The notes under the pieces: model-generated
Seen by the model: the letters and a program-made list of their open reading frames with translations, nothing else
What the model was told of the DNA's origin: nothing
Databases searched by the model: none
Shown here: in pieces, positions 9,264 to 18,062 of the stretch
How the letters are laid out: each line of letters begins with the position of its first letter
How positions within the stretch are numbered: the first letter of the stretch is position 1
Program-made: the position numbers and the translations under genes
Assembly: GCA_964016885.1 (NCBI GenBank)
Contig: OZ024740.1
Coordinates: forward strand, 4,940,365-5,004,364
DNA: 64,000 nt
Reading direction: 5' to 3'
Source: Eledone cirrhosa
Lineage: Eukaryota; Mollusca; Cephalopoda; Octopoda; Eledonidae

Positions 9264-9737
9264 TATAGAGAATATATCAATAAGAACGAGGAAGTTTCGT
9301 TTACATGTATTTAGATTTTTATTGTCTATCGACCTGTTAAGTTTCACAAAGGATTGGCTGAGGGTCACACACACCTACATACTAAAATATAGAGCCATTA
9401 AATATATATATTCACCCATCATGTAAATATATTACATATATATATATATATATATATATACACCCGTCATGTAAATATATTACATATATATACACCCATC
9501 ATGTAAATATATTACATATATATATATATACACCCATCATCTCACAAATCACAAGAAACACTATATTTCTTGTTACATCGCCAGTTTGAAGAGCAGATCG
9601 ATAATGGAATCAGGTACATAACTTCTATAGAGGACACTGAGCCAAACCTCTGTGAAACACGTGTAACAGGTTCATACACAATAAAAATCTAAATAAATAC
9701 ATGTAAACAAAACTTCATCGTTCTTATTGATATACAT
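9264..9737. mobile_element. Fold-back element, family F
   Basis: Outer inverted arms: TATCAATAAGAACGAGGAAG at the left and CTTCATCGTTCTTATTGATA at the right. The left arm (to about 9375) also carries the complement of the hammerhead 3' half (TTAAGTTTCACAAAGG). The middle holds (TA)n runs and tandem CACCC-TCATGTAAATATATTAC units (9410-9540). Confidence 0.65.
9580..9670 (+). ncRNA. Hammerhead-like motif, family F, core C3 to U
   Basis: Helix I GCCAGU with ACAGG (one A-A mismatch); UUGAAGA core at 9586-9592 (C3 is U); long helix II starting GCAGA and ending UCUGU (five pairs including one G-U); GAA 9654-9656; fully palindromic helix III ACACGUGU; GUA triplet. The family member at 22064 has the canonical CUGAGGA core. 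Confidence 0.55.
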
Positions 9738-9753
9738 ATAAAAAAGCTCATTT

Positions 9754-9794
<41 letters not shown>

Positions 9795-10003
9795 CAATAA
9801 TATAAATGATCGCCTGAGATTTGAACTCATTATTATTGATTTTTCACTGCTCCTTCGTTGAGCTGAATTTAGCCCCATACAAACGGCTGTTATTTCTAGC
9901 AGCACGAGTATGTGGCTAGCTAGACACTGGATAACCGCATGAGGTTACCTCGTGCGCTAAACAGTCTTCCTAAATATTTTGAAGTGGAACATACCAATTT
10001 TTA
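9738..10003. other. Microsatellite and unclassified sequence
   Basis: (TA)n at 9759-9793, then mixed sequence that I cannot assign. It adjoins the hammerhead at 10004. Confidence 0.5.
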
Positions 10004-10137
10004 TAGTGCTTGCTGAGGAGATCAAAATGCGGTATTTTCTTCTACTTTTTCATTATTCGAAACATATTTGGATTTTAAGGTTTAAACCTGTCTACGGAAC
10101 AGGTTTGATTTTGAAATTTAAATTTGTCCAAGCACTA
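10004..10137 (+). ncRNA. Type I hammerhead candidate with long helix III
   Basis: Helix I is 10004-10012 with 10129-10137 (UAGUGCUUG/CAAGCACUA, nine perfect pairs). The core CUGAGGA is 10013-10019. Helix II is irregular (GA/UC plus AAUG/CAUU). GAA is 10059-10061. A long imperfect helix III runs from ACA at 10062 and closes on AACCUGU/ACAGGUU. The cleavage triplet GUC is 10126-10128. Unlike the others, helix III is intramolecular, so a monomer could fold. Helix II is the weak part. Confidence 0.6.
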
Positions 10138-10296
10138 CGGCCATTGCCAATACAATTTGTTTTTGTTGATTTATGATGTATTATCTTAAGTCATGATAGG
10201 CAAACTGTAATATTATTATTAGTATATATCTAGCTAACTTGGTCATTTACGATACAAACATAAATATGAGGATATTTGTGTTTATCAAATATATTG

Positions 10297-10297
<1 letters not shown>

Positions 10298-10381
<84 letters not shown>
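10298..10381. repeat. (TA)n microsatellite
   Basis: About 41 TA units, uninterrupted. Confidence 0.95.
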
Positions 10382-10384
<3 letters not shown>

Positions 10385-10572
10385 GTTAATAGCACAAAGA
10401 CAGAATTTAAGAATAATAGTTATGTTTACAAAAACATATAGAAATATATACTATATATTTATATACAATAAACAATATGGGTAGCCTTGCTATCGAAGAA
10501 AAATATATTTTTATAACCAAAAAATTATTTACTTTATTTTTCTCTGTGAATATATCACAGATTTCCCTGTAT

Positions 10573-10639
10573 GGTTGAGAATGTCAGACAGCACTGTTTC
10601 AAGGTTTGTTAATCTTTCATCAGTGACACTCACTCAACC
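10573..10639 (-). ncRNA. Type I hammerhead candidate with 14 bp helix I
   Basis: Minus strand: helix I GGUUGA + two-base bulge + GAGUGUCA pairs with UGACAUUC + UCAACC. The core CUGAUGA is the complement of 10617-10623. Helix II is AAG/CUU with a 10 nt loop. Then GAA, helix III ACA/UGU with loop GUGC, and the GUC triplet (complement of 10587-10589). Every conserved core position is canonical, and the helix I bulge could contact loop II as in natural fast hammerheads. Confidence 0.75.
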
Positions 10640-10681
10640 GGTAGTGGCATTCAAAAGGTGTATATAGAATTTTGCATGATG

Positions 10682-10684
<3 letters not shown>

Positions 10685-10716
<32 letters not shown>

Positions 10717-10742
10717 CACACATATATATATGTGTGTGTGTG
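10685..10742. repeat. (AC)n and (TG)n microsatellite
   Basis: ACAC and TGTG runs separated by ATATATATA. The open frame across it is spurious. Confidence 0.9.
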
Positions 10743-10859
10743 TGTTAGTTATTTGTATAACAACAGTTACAGGCGACACGCCGTTCTAAGCACTCAATGC
10801 TGTTACGAAGTCCGTTTCATGTGGGTTGTATTCCAGTGTTACGGCTGCAGTGTGTAGAG

Positions 10860-11150
10860 TGTAAATAGATTTAAAAGAATCAAATCAGTGTTGCAGCATA
10901 TGTAGAAACTTTATTACAATTATTTTGATATCAATCAGCTCAGGGTACAATATAGGTGACAGGGTCCGACTCTTTTTTTATATCTCGTCAGATATACGAG
11001 CTTACATGTGCAAAGACACATCTAAACTGGGTAGAGTATCTGTTAGAGTATGTGCTTGTTAATCAATGACCTTACTGTATGCAGGATAGACCACCTAATG
11101 AAGTATAAAGTAGGTCAGTTTACTCTGGAGTATAATTATAATAATGAAGT
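10860..11150. other. Unclassified repeat with decayed hammerhead-like core
   Basis: On the minus strand CUGACGA (complement of 10988-10994) is followed by GAU..GUC and GGAC where GAAAC would be expected, then UGUC. This looks like a decayed hammerhead, but helix I does not pair convincingly. Confidence 0.3.
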
Positions 11151-11341
11151 ACAAGTCAACAGGTTAGAATTTACTTCATTTCTTCCTAAATGATGTTATA
11201 TATGTTTTGATGATAACTGTTAGGCAACAGTTTTGACCTCATCAGACAGCTAGAACATCTGATGCATAACAGTTATCCTCAAAATATATACATAACAGCA
11301 ATTATATAAAAAGGAAGTCAATTCTAACCTGTTGACTTGTA
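11151..11341. mobile_element. Fold-back element, family G
   Basis: Inverted arms of about 85 bp: ACAAGTCAACAGGTTAGAAT at the left and TTCTAACCTGTTGACTTGT at the right. Near the centre are GATAACTGTTAGGCAACAG and TCATCAGACAGC, resembling the hammerhead at 8747, but GAA is altered in both arms. Confidence 0.65.
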
Positions 11342-11818
11342 TTTCCTTATATGTACCACTATCGGGTGGTTTTCTGCTAGAATGTATAGTGTGCATATTG
11401 ATATTATACGCAAGTATATATGCATGTAGATATGATGCATCAAATAAAATCATAATTGACAATATACACAGAAATTGAACGAAGACTGTGTTGCACTCTC
11501 TTCTGTAATCAGTAGCATAATCCATGATACATTAAAAAAAGACGATATTATATATAAACTGCATTAGGAGAAAATTAGTGACGGAAATATATGCGATATT
11601 TTTATAAGAGCCGCTAACCGGAAGTGTTGACATTTGAACATTTTAAAGAAGTGAATCTTTAAATAAGCTATAAAATATATTTAATCAACAGCTACGAAAT
11701 TTAGTAGATAAATTATGTAATATTCATTCATTATTTATTCAAAGTAATCCAACATATTTTACTAACTGGATTAAAAGAAATAAACCGTAAGCAGTCCTGC
11801 ACTCCTTACTTTATTATA

Positions 11819-11820
<2 letters not shown>
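11342..11820. other. No gene or recognisable repeat
   Basis: AT-rich unique-looking sequence. No coding potential beyond short random frames. A (TA)n run starts at 11821. Confidence 0.5.
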
Positions 11821-11858
<38 letters not shown>

Positions 11859-13990
11859 GCTGATAAGAAGGTAGCTTGGAAGTGTCACTACGAAAGGCTA
11901 CTAAATGAGAAGAATAAATGGGAGACAGACATGCTCCCCCACATCGATCCAATAGAGGGACCAGCAGTGCAAGTTGAAGGTAGTATAGTAAGTAAGGCGA
12001 TCAAAGATATGAAGACAGGCAAGGCGGCTGGGCCTTCGGAAATAGTTGCTGAAAGCATCTGGAATGGTGGGACACACTATGGTCACCCGGATAGTATACC
12101 AAGTCATACACAATGGGGTCGTTCCGAAGGACTGGCGTAGCAGCATCATCATTAACTGCTACAAGGGTAAAGGAGATGCCCTAGATAGGGGAAACTATAG
12201 AGGCATTAAATTAATTGACAAGGTCATGAAGGTCACAGAAAAAGTAATAGAGCAACTAATCAGAGAGCAAATTGATCTAGATGAAATGCAGTTCAGGTTT
12301 GTGTCAGGTAAAAGTACCACAGACGCTCTTTTCATTGTACGACAACTACAGAAGTACCTAAAAGTAAACCCCTATACTTAGCTTTTGTTGACATGGAGAA
12401 GCGTTTGACAGAGTCCCACGCCACATTATCTGGTGGGCTCTCAGAAAACTAGGTGTTGATGAATGGCTTGTGAGAGATATACAAGCCATGTATAAAGAAA
12501 CAGTCAGCAAGGTTAGAATTAACAACGAATATAGTGAAGAGTTCAGCGTAAAAGTTGGTGTTCATCAGGGCTCGATCCTTAGCCCCCTCCTATTTATTAT
12601 TGCCCTTCAGGCTATAACAGAGGAGTTCAAGACCGGCTGCCCATGGGAACTCCTATACGCAGATGATCTAACGCTCATAGCTGAATCAATGGCTGAACTA
12701 GAGAAGAAATTCCAAACATGGAAGCACGGCCTAGAATCAAAAGGCCTTAAAATTAACCTGTCTAAGACTAAAGTTCTAGTTTGTAGGAAGGAAAATAGGA
12801 CACTGGTCCCATCTGGGAAATGGCTATGCTCGGTGTGTAGGAAAGGAGTAGGCAGAAACTCCATTTTATGTCCCAAATGCAAAGTATGGGTGCATAAAAG
12901 ATGTAGTGGGATCACAGGTATGCTAACTAAGAATATAGATTTTATATGTGGCCGGTGCTCAGGTGCCATAAGTAGCAGCAAGTGCCCACAGAATACTAGC
13001 TCATTCCATTGCACAGATGGTTCTATAGAAATAGTGGACACCTTCCGTTACCTGGGTGACAAACTCAGCGGTGGTGTAGGGTGCTCTGAAAGTACAGTAG
13101 CTAGAATCAGAACGGGATGGAAAAAGTTCAGAGAGCTTATACCACTATTAGCCGCTAAATGTTTTTCTCTAGAAATGAAAGGCAGGTTGTATGATGCCTG
13201 CATACGAACAGCAATGTTGCATGGCAGTGAGACCTGGGCATTGTGTGCAGAGGATATTCGCAGACTAGAGAGGAACGAAGCTTGCATGCTCCGCTGGATG
13301 TGTAATAGTAATATACGTGAACAGCAAAGCATAAATGAACTAAGGAAAAATTAGGAATAAGAGGGATCAGATGTTGTTTACTCGAGAGATGACTACATTG
13401 GTACGGTCATGTGATGCGCATGAAAGACGACAGCTGTATAAAAAATTGCAGGGCGATAAAAATAGACGGTTGCCACGGAGTAGGCAGACCCAGAAAAACC
13501 TGGGACGACTTGATAAATTCCGACCTCACACACTTACACCTCTCCAAGACAATGTCACTGGACCGAGATCTTTGGCGCTACACAGTAACACAGAAGACCC
13601 GCCTCGCCTAAGTACAAAGCGAAACCTACAGTCAGTAGGCACCTCTTAACAAAAATGCACCCCGTCCCACTACTCCTACCCCATCCACACCACCCCCTTA
13701 AATGTGAAGTTATGTTGGTACCACAACATCCAGTCCGAAACAAATGAGGTCGTGTAATTATCATGACAAAAAAACACACTGTCTACGCTGTAATGTGGCC
13801 GTGTAGGTAACACGGTAAAAATCTCCCAGTCCACACTGTAAACGTGGTTGGTGTTAGGAAGGGCATCCAGCCTTAGAGTCCTATACGAGCGAGACAACCA
13901 ATCTTGCCCCAAGTGCGAAAATTCCCGTCCAAATCCATGCAAGCGTGGACGATGGACGTTAAACGATGGTGATGATGATGATATATATAA
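11859..13990 (+). mobile_element. LINE copy, PHD-finger RT family
   Basis: 5'-truncated at a (TA)n run. The RT region runs from DADKKVAWKCHYERLL (about 11862) through GKAAGPSEIVAE and GNYRGIKLIDKV. The stretch 12470-13354 is open, with GVHQGSILSPLLF and YADD (12656-12667). It is followed by a C4HC3 finger (CSVC, CPKC, HKRC, CGRC) and an RNase-less C-terminal region ending in RRLRWYGHV-type sequence. An 8 bp deletion between two TGCTGAAA repeats at about 12050 and a second shift at about 12352 break the frame. The 3' UTR carries the common tail and GAT run, ending 13985. It is RTE-like; the clade is not certain. Confidence 0.85.
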
Positions 13991-14305
13991 CATTGAAAGA
14001 AATAGAAGGCTGAACAATGCAAAATGGACTGTAAGATGAGGTAATGAAAAGTAAAAGCTACAGGGTAATCTTTGTTTTGTTATTGTTGTTCTTTTATCTG
14101 TCCAATATTTCTTGGCCCTTAAAAGTTAAAATCTTAAAATGTATACACATGTAATTATAAACTCACTTGATATTCACTAATTCTACTTGTACACTTGTAT
14201 CTTCCCCACAAAAAGTAAAAATTCCTCACAACTGGTTGTGACATCAAAGTTACCTGTTGGTCTTACATTGTGTAAATTTATTTTTACCAACATCTATATA
14301 TATAT
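13991..14305. other. No gene or recognisable repeat
   Basis: AT-rich sequence after a LINE tail. Nothing recognisable. Confidence 0.5.
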
Positions 14306-14436
14306 AACAAAGGAATTGTGGTAAGGAACCAGATGGACCATAACGCCCCAGAGTACTCAATACTTAAGGTAGTAGAGTGGGAAATAGCCGTCGAAACGGC
14401 TTGAGCTCTGCCGTTGCGGTCTTGAACATTTTCCTA
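14306..14436 (-). mobile_element. Family H fragment
   Basis: GGTAAGGAACCAGATGGACC and GTACTCAATACTTAAGGTAG, then GCCGTCGAAACGGCTTGAGC, as at 6550-6700 but as one arm only. Confidence 0.65.
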
Positions 14437-14490
14437 TCATCATCACCGTTTTACGTCCGTTCTTCCACGCTAGCATGGGTTAGACATATA
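14437..14490 (-). mobile_element. LINE/SINE tail fragment
   Basis: TCATCATCACCGTTTTACGT and CCACGCTAGCATGGGTTAGA, the complement of the last ~50 bp of the common tail. Confidence 0.7.
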
Positions 14491-14665
14491 TATATATATG
14501 ATGGCTGCTGACTCTTATGAGTTCTTCTGCCCTTTGTCAGGTTTTGTTTTTTGTCCTGCAGGGCATCCAAAATCACCCCTCTCACCAAATAAACTTGGTG
14601 AGGTTGCCGGTTTAGCCGCCAATGACCTGACCATGTGACAGGTTGTACTGGCTTACATGTTACCA
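14491..14665 (-). mobile_element. Unclassified dispersed repeat
   Basis: Minus strand runs CCAGTACAACCTGTCACATG to GAGTCAGCAGCCATCAT. A second copy is at 33006-33168 (-), and 18 bp of its end also occur at 20083-20100. Both larger copies have a (CATA)-type microsatellite on the same side. Confidence 0.55.
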
Positions 14666-14697
14666 GTAGCACTCAAGAGTGACCTGACATGTATATA

Positions 14698-14775
14698 CAT
14701 ACATACATACATACATATATACATACATATATATATACATATATATATACATATATACATATATATATATATAAA
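14698..14775. repeat. ACAT/TA microsatellite
   Basis: (ATAC)n followed by ATATATAC mixtures. Confidence 0.9.
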
Positions 14776-14837
14776 TGGAAAAAATGAAACGAAATTTCAT
14801 TTCATTTCCCACTCTTAGTACGGCTGTTACTTAAATA

Positions 14838-15349
14838 TAAGTATGTATACGTACATACATATATGTATACAGACGTACAGTAGTATGTATATATATACAT
14901 ATATGCACACACATATATATGTACGTATGGATTTACCGACCATTTATTATAATGCTCGGTTTGTATATACATACGTTTTCGGTGCGCCCAGCCGATTAAC
15001 TCACTCGATATGCAAATTAGGCTACTCAGCCGTTAATATGCACAAGGAAATTATATACTTTCAGACGTTCAATCATCTGGCAGGAAGGTATATAGTGCTG
15101 ATGATAGCTAATAAGCTTGAAACTAGTACATCGTTCCTTTGTCAATGTTGAACAAAAGGACAACGATGGTTGCTAAGCACTGTACCGCTTAATTTGGGAT
15201 GTTTGTTTACAAACAAACCGAGCATTATAATAAATGTTCGGTGAATCCATACGTACATATATATATATATATATATATATGTGTGCATGTATGTATATAT
15301 ATACATACTACTGTACGTCTGTATACATATATGTATGTACGTATACATA

Positions 15350-15352
<3 letters not shown>
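14838..15352. mobile_element. Fold-back element, family I
   Basis: Arms 14838-14965 and 15215-15352 are inverted copies (AGTATGTATACGTACATACA against TGTATGTACGTATACATACT; CATTTATTATAATGCTCGGT against ACCGAGCATTATAATAAATG). The ~250 bp centre carries a hammerhead motif. Confidence 0.7.
15095..15131 (+). ncRNA. Type I hammerhead candidate, family I
   Basis: Helix I GUG/CAU (3 pairs including one G-U); core CUGAUGA 15098-15104; helix II AGCU/AGCU with loop AAUA and a U-U mismatch at the base (as in family C); GAA 15119-15121; palindromic helix III ACUAGU 15122-15127; GUA with A15128. Helix I is short, so confidence is lower. Confidence 0.55.

Positions 15353-15354
<2 letters not shown>

Positions 15355-15408
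<54 letters not shown>
15355..15408. repeat. (TA)n microsatellite
   Basis: About 27 TA units bordering the fold-back. Confidence 0.9.
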
Positions 15409-15411
<3 letters not shown>

Positions 15412-15520
15412 AAAGGCAAACGTAAATAACAAAGCAAACAACACGGTGCAATGAAGAAATATATATATATATATATACAATATTAAATAAATGGAAAACT
15501 ATATTTATAAAACCATATTT

Positions 15521-15584
15521 ATTTCATTATATATATTTCGGGGATATCATATTAACAATATGCTATGCCTTCATCAGACAAAAT
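15521..15584 (-). ncRNA. Hammerhead-type motif, family B, left arm
   Basis: Minus strand copy of 16361-16424 with the same core CUGAUGA (complement of 15571-15577), helix II, GAA and palindromic helix III AUAUAUAU. Confidence 0.6.
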
Positions 15585-15953
15585 ACAATATAACCAGTTT
15601 TATAGATAAATATATTCGACATACCGTAATAAACATCAACTTCCTTTGAAGAGGTTTACTCTAGCAGTGAAAATACAGAGAGAAAGAAAGAGAGAGAGAA
15701 AAAAAGAGAGAGAAAAGAGGGAAATAAGAAAGAAAGAAAGACAAAACGAAGAAAAGGAAGAAAAAGAAGAAAGAGAAAAAGAAGAAATGCATGGGACAAA
15801 ATAGAGAGATGGAAAAATAGATATAGTGTAAGTTTTATAAATACTAATACATTAAAACATAGGGTTTTCTACGCCTCGAATATGTCTGGCTATTTTTAAA
15901 TTTTTTCTCTCTCTATATCTCTCTATATATCTCCCTTACATTAATACTTGAGC

Positions 15954-15992
<39 letters not shown>

Positions 15993-16360
15993 ATGCATCA
16001 TTGATACACTTACTCAAAATGACCTCCCACTACCTAATTTTTCTATATCTATATTTATATATGTATCTATCTCTATTTCCTCTCTCTCTATATATATATA
16101 TCTCTTTCTGTCTCTTTACATGAAGCTCTTCGCTTTATCTATTTTTCCATCTCTCTATTTTGTCCCATGCATTTCTTCTTTTTCTCTTTCTTCTTTTTCT
16201 TCCTTTTCTTCGTTTTGTCTTTCTTTCTTTCTTATTTCCCTCTTTTCTCTCTCTCTTTCTTTCTCTCTGTATTTTCACTGCTAGAGTAAACCTCTTCAAA
16301 TGAAGTTGATGTTTATTACGGTATGTCGAATATATTTATCTATAAAACTGTTTATATTGT

Positions 16361-16424
16361 ATTTTGTCTGATGAAGGCATAGCATATTGTTAATATGATA
16401 TCCCCGAAATATATATAATGAAAT
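16361..16424 (+). ncRNA. Hammerhead-type motif, family B, right arm
   Basis: Helix I AUUUUGU (16361-16367) with AUGAAAU (16418-16424), including two G-U pairs that are A-U in the 1560 copy. The core is 16368-16374. Helix II GG..AUA..CAUAU loop AUAUG..UAU..CC has three mismatches. GAA is 16406-16408, helix III 16409-16416, and the triplet AUA ends at 16417. The helix II sequence is entirely different from the 1560 copy yet still folds. Confidence 0.65.
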
Positions 16425-16581
16425 AAATATGGTTTTATAAATATAGTTTTCCATTTATTTAATATTGTAAATATACTCCAAGTATTTGTCGAGTGCTTTT
16501 ATATCAGTTATAAATATTTACTAGTTGTAACCCAACAATTTTAAATATAACTTTACATATATATATATATATATATATATA

Positions 16582-16626
16582 TCGTTATATTTGGGGAGGG
16601 TCATATTGTTGTAATAATATTGCCAG

Positions 16627-16630
<4 letters not shown>
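16582..16630 (-). mobile_element. Family A pseudo-LTR end fragment
   Basis: CGTTATATTTGGGGAGGGTC..ATATTGCCAGAAAT matches the outer end of the family A repeat. TA runs flank it on both sides (16557-16580, 16629-16668). Confidence 0.65.
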
Positions 16631-16668
<38 letters not shown>

Positions 16669-16669
<1 letters not shown>

Positions 16670-16951
16670 CACATACACACTTGATAGTGTATATATGAAA
16701 GGATATAGAATATTAAATATAAATATGAAGGAAGGAAGAAAGAAAGAAAGAATGGAAGAAGGAAATAAACAAATAAAAATATATTTTCTGAAAAATATTT
16801 ATTTCCCATTATAAAGAAAATTTAATTTTTATTTGTTTTATTATCTTAACTTCTAAAAAAATATAAAACAAACATTGAAAAGAAATTGTTTCTATTCTAA
16901 TTTTATTTTATTTATATAGTCTTTACAAATATTACATTTACTTTTTATTTT

Positions 16952-16982
<31 letters not shown>

Positions 16983-17040
16983 CATATATATACATATACA
17001 TATATATATATATATATATATAACCATTATTAGTCTTCTG
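16669..17040. other. No gene; microsatellites
   Basis: Purine-rich GAAGGAAGAAAGAAAG, an (AC)n run (16955-16974) and TA-rich repeats. Nothing coding. Confidence 0.6.
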
Positions 17041-17173
17041 ATGACTCTCAAAGAAGACTCTCAGATAAAAATGACAATGTGTTTCTTCAGTTCATGCCAA
17101 CAGAACGACGACAGTTCAGTGTTTCTAATTTGTATGCACACACGCATATTTGTATATATATATATTTATATAC

Positions 17174-17175
<2 letters not shown>

Positions 17176-17246
<71 letters not shown>

Positions 17247-17263
17247 TCTCTCTCTCTTTCTTT

Positions 17264-17336
<73 letters not shown>
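17176..17336. repeat. (CT)n followed by (TA)n microsatellite
   Basis: (TC)n at 17176-17262 with few interruptions, then (TA)n at 17264-17336. All long frames across it are spurious. Confidence 0.95.
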
Positions 17337-17339
<3 letters not shown>

Positions 17340-17520
17340 AAAAGAGGGGTTTTTTTAAAACGAGATGTCCTACACGAGTGAAAGCATAAGGAAAAAAGAT
17401 GAAATCGAAAATGCAACTGGAGTCTTTTTAAGAATATTTATGTTTCTTTTACCAGTTTCACAGGTCTTATGCTTTTCAAACGTAGAATTGAGATGGAGGG
17501 TTTGTGGTTTTTCTCGCATT
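17337..17520 (-). mobile_element. Family E repeat fragment with hammerhead-like remains
   Basis: Shares AAAGATGAAATCGAAAATGC and TCCTACACGAGTGAAAGC with the family E fold-back at 23572-23840. The minus strand has UUUGAAAAGC..CUGUGAAACUGGUA, the degenerate hammerhead arrangement described for 23682. Confidence 0.6.
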
Positions 17521-17525
17521 ATATA

Positions 17526-17600
17526 TATATATGGAACTGGTACAGTGTGGAACTGGTATATATATATATATACCAGTTCCACACTGTACCAGTTCCACAC
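17526..17600. repeat. Short inverted/direct repeat around a SINE tail start
   Basis: GGAACTGGTACAGTGTGGAA appears, then its complement twice around (TA)n. It is a small palindrome built from the CCACACTGTAAA motif that starts the adjacent tail. Confidence 0.65.
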
Positions 17601-17775
17601 TGTAAATGTGGTTGGTGTTAGGAAGGGCATCCAGCTGTAGAAAACCTGCCAGATAGTCCTATATGAGCGAGACAGTCACCCGACCAACCTTGCCTCACGT
17701 GGGACAACTCCCGTCTAACCCATGCTAGCGTGGAAGATGGACATTAAACAATGATGTTGATGATGATGATGATAT
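17582..17775 (+). mobile_element. LINE/SINE 3' tail
   Basis: CACACTGTAAATGTGGTTGG to GATGGACATTAAACAATGAT and a GAT run, then (TA)n. It faces the tail copy at 17793. Confidence 0.8.
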
Positions 17776-17792
17776 ATATATATATATATATA

Positions 17793-17970
17793 AAATCATT
17801 ATCATTTAACGTCCATCTTCCATGCTAGCATGGGTTAGACAGATTTGTCCTATTTAGAGGCAAGTTGGGTTGAGTTACCCTGTCTCGCTCATATAGGAGA
17901 GTTTCTGACTGGTTTCCTACGGCTAGATGCACTTCCTAACGCCAACCACATTTACAGTGTGGTCTTACTT
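17793..17970 (-). mobile_element. LINE/SINE 3' tail, opposite orientation
   Basis: ATCATTATCATTTAACGTCC to CCACATTTACAGTGTGGTC. The two tails (17582 +, 17793 -) end at the same (TA)n tract, giving a tail-to-tail pair. Confidence 0.8.
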
Positions 17971-18062
17971 TCAGACTGAGCAGGATGTTTTGTGGTACCA
18001 ATGTAATGCACACACACACATATATATATCTATACATATATATATATATTTGTGTGTATATA

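Larger units (their letters stand above)
15478..16468. mobile_element. Large fold-back element, family B
   Basis: Arms of about 340 bp (15478-15822 and 16135-16468) are nearly identical inverted copies. They include a purine-rich AGAGAGAAAGAAAGAGAG block and its complement. The spacer contains an (AAAT)n run at 15953-15995. Outer ends AATAAATGGAAAACTATATT and complement match the family B element at 1383. Hammerhead motifs are in both arms. No protein is encoded. Confidence 0.8.

Noticed and set aside
12563..12575. TCATCAG/CTGATGA matches inside LINE coding sequence (also 21044, 26735, 30006)
   Set aside because: They encode conserved residues (VHQG, ADEI, FHQH) and lack helix II plus GAA nearby, so they are not hammerheads.
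17037..17095. CUGAUGA at 17038 with nearby GAAGA
   Set aside because: No helix II between core and GAA, and no helix I complement.
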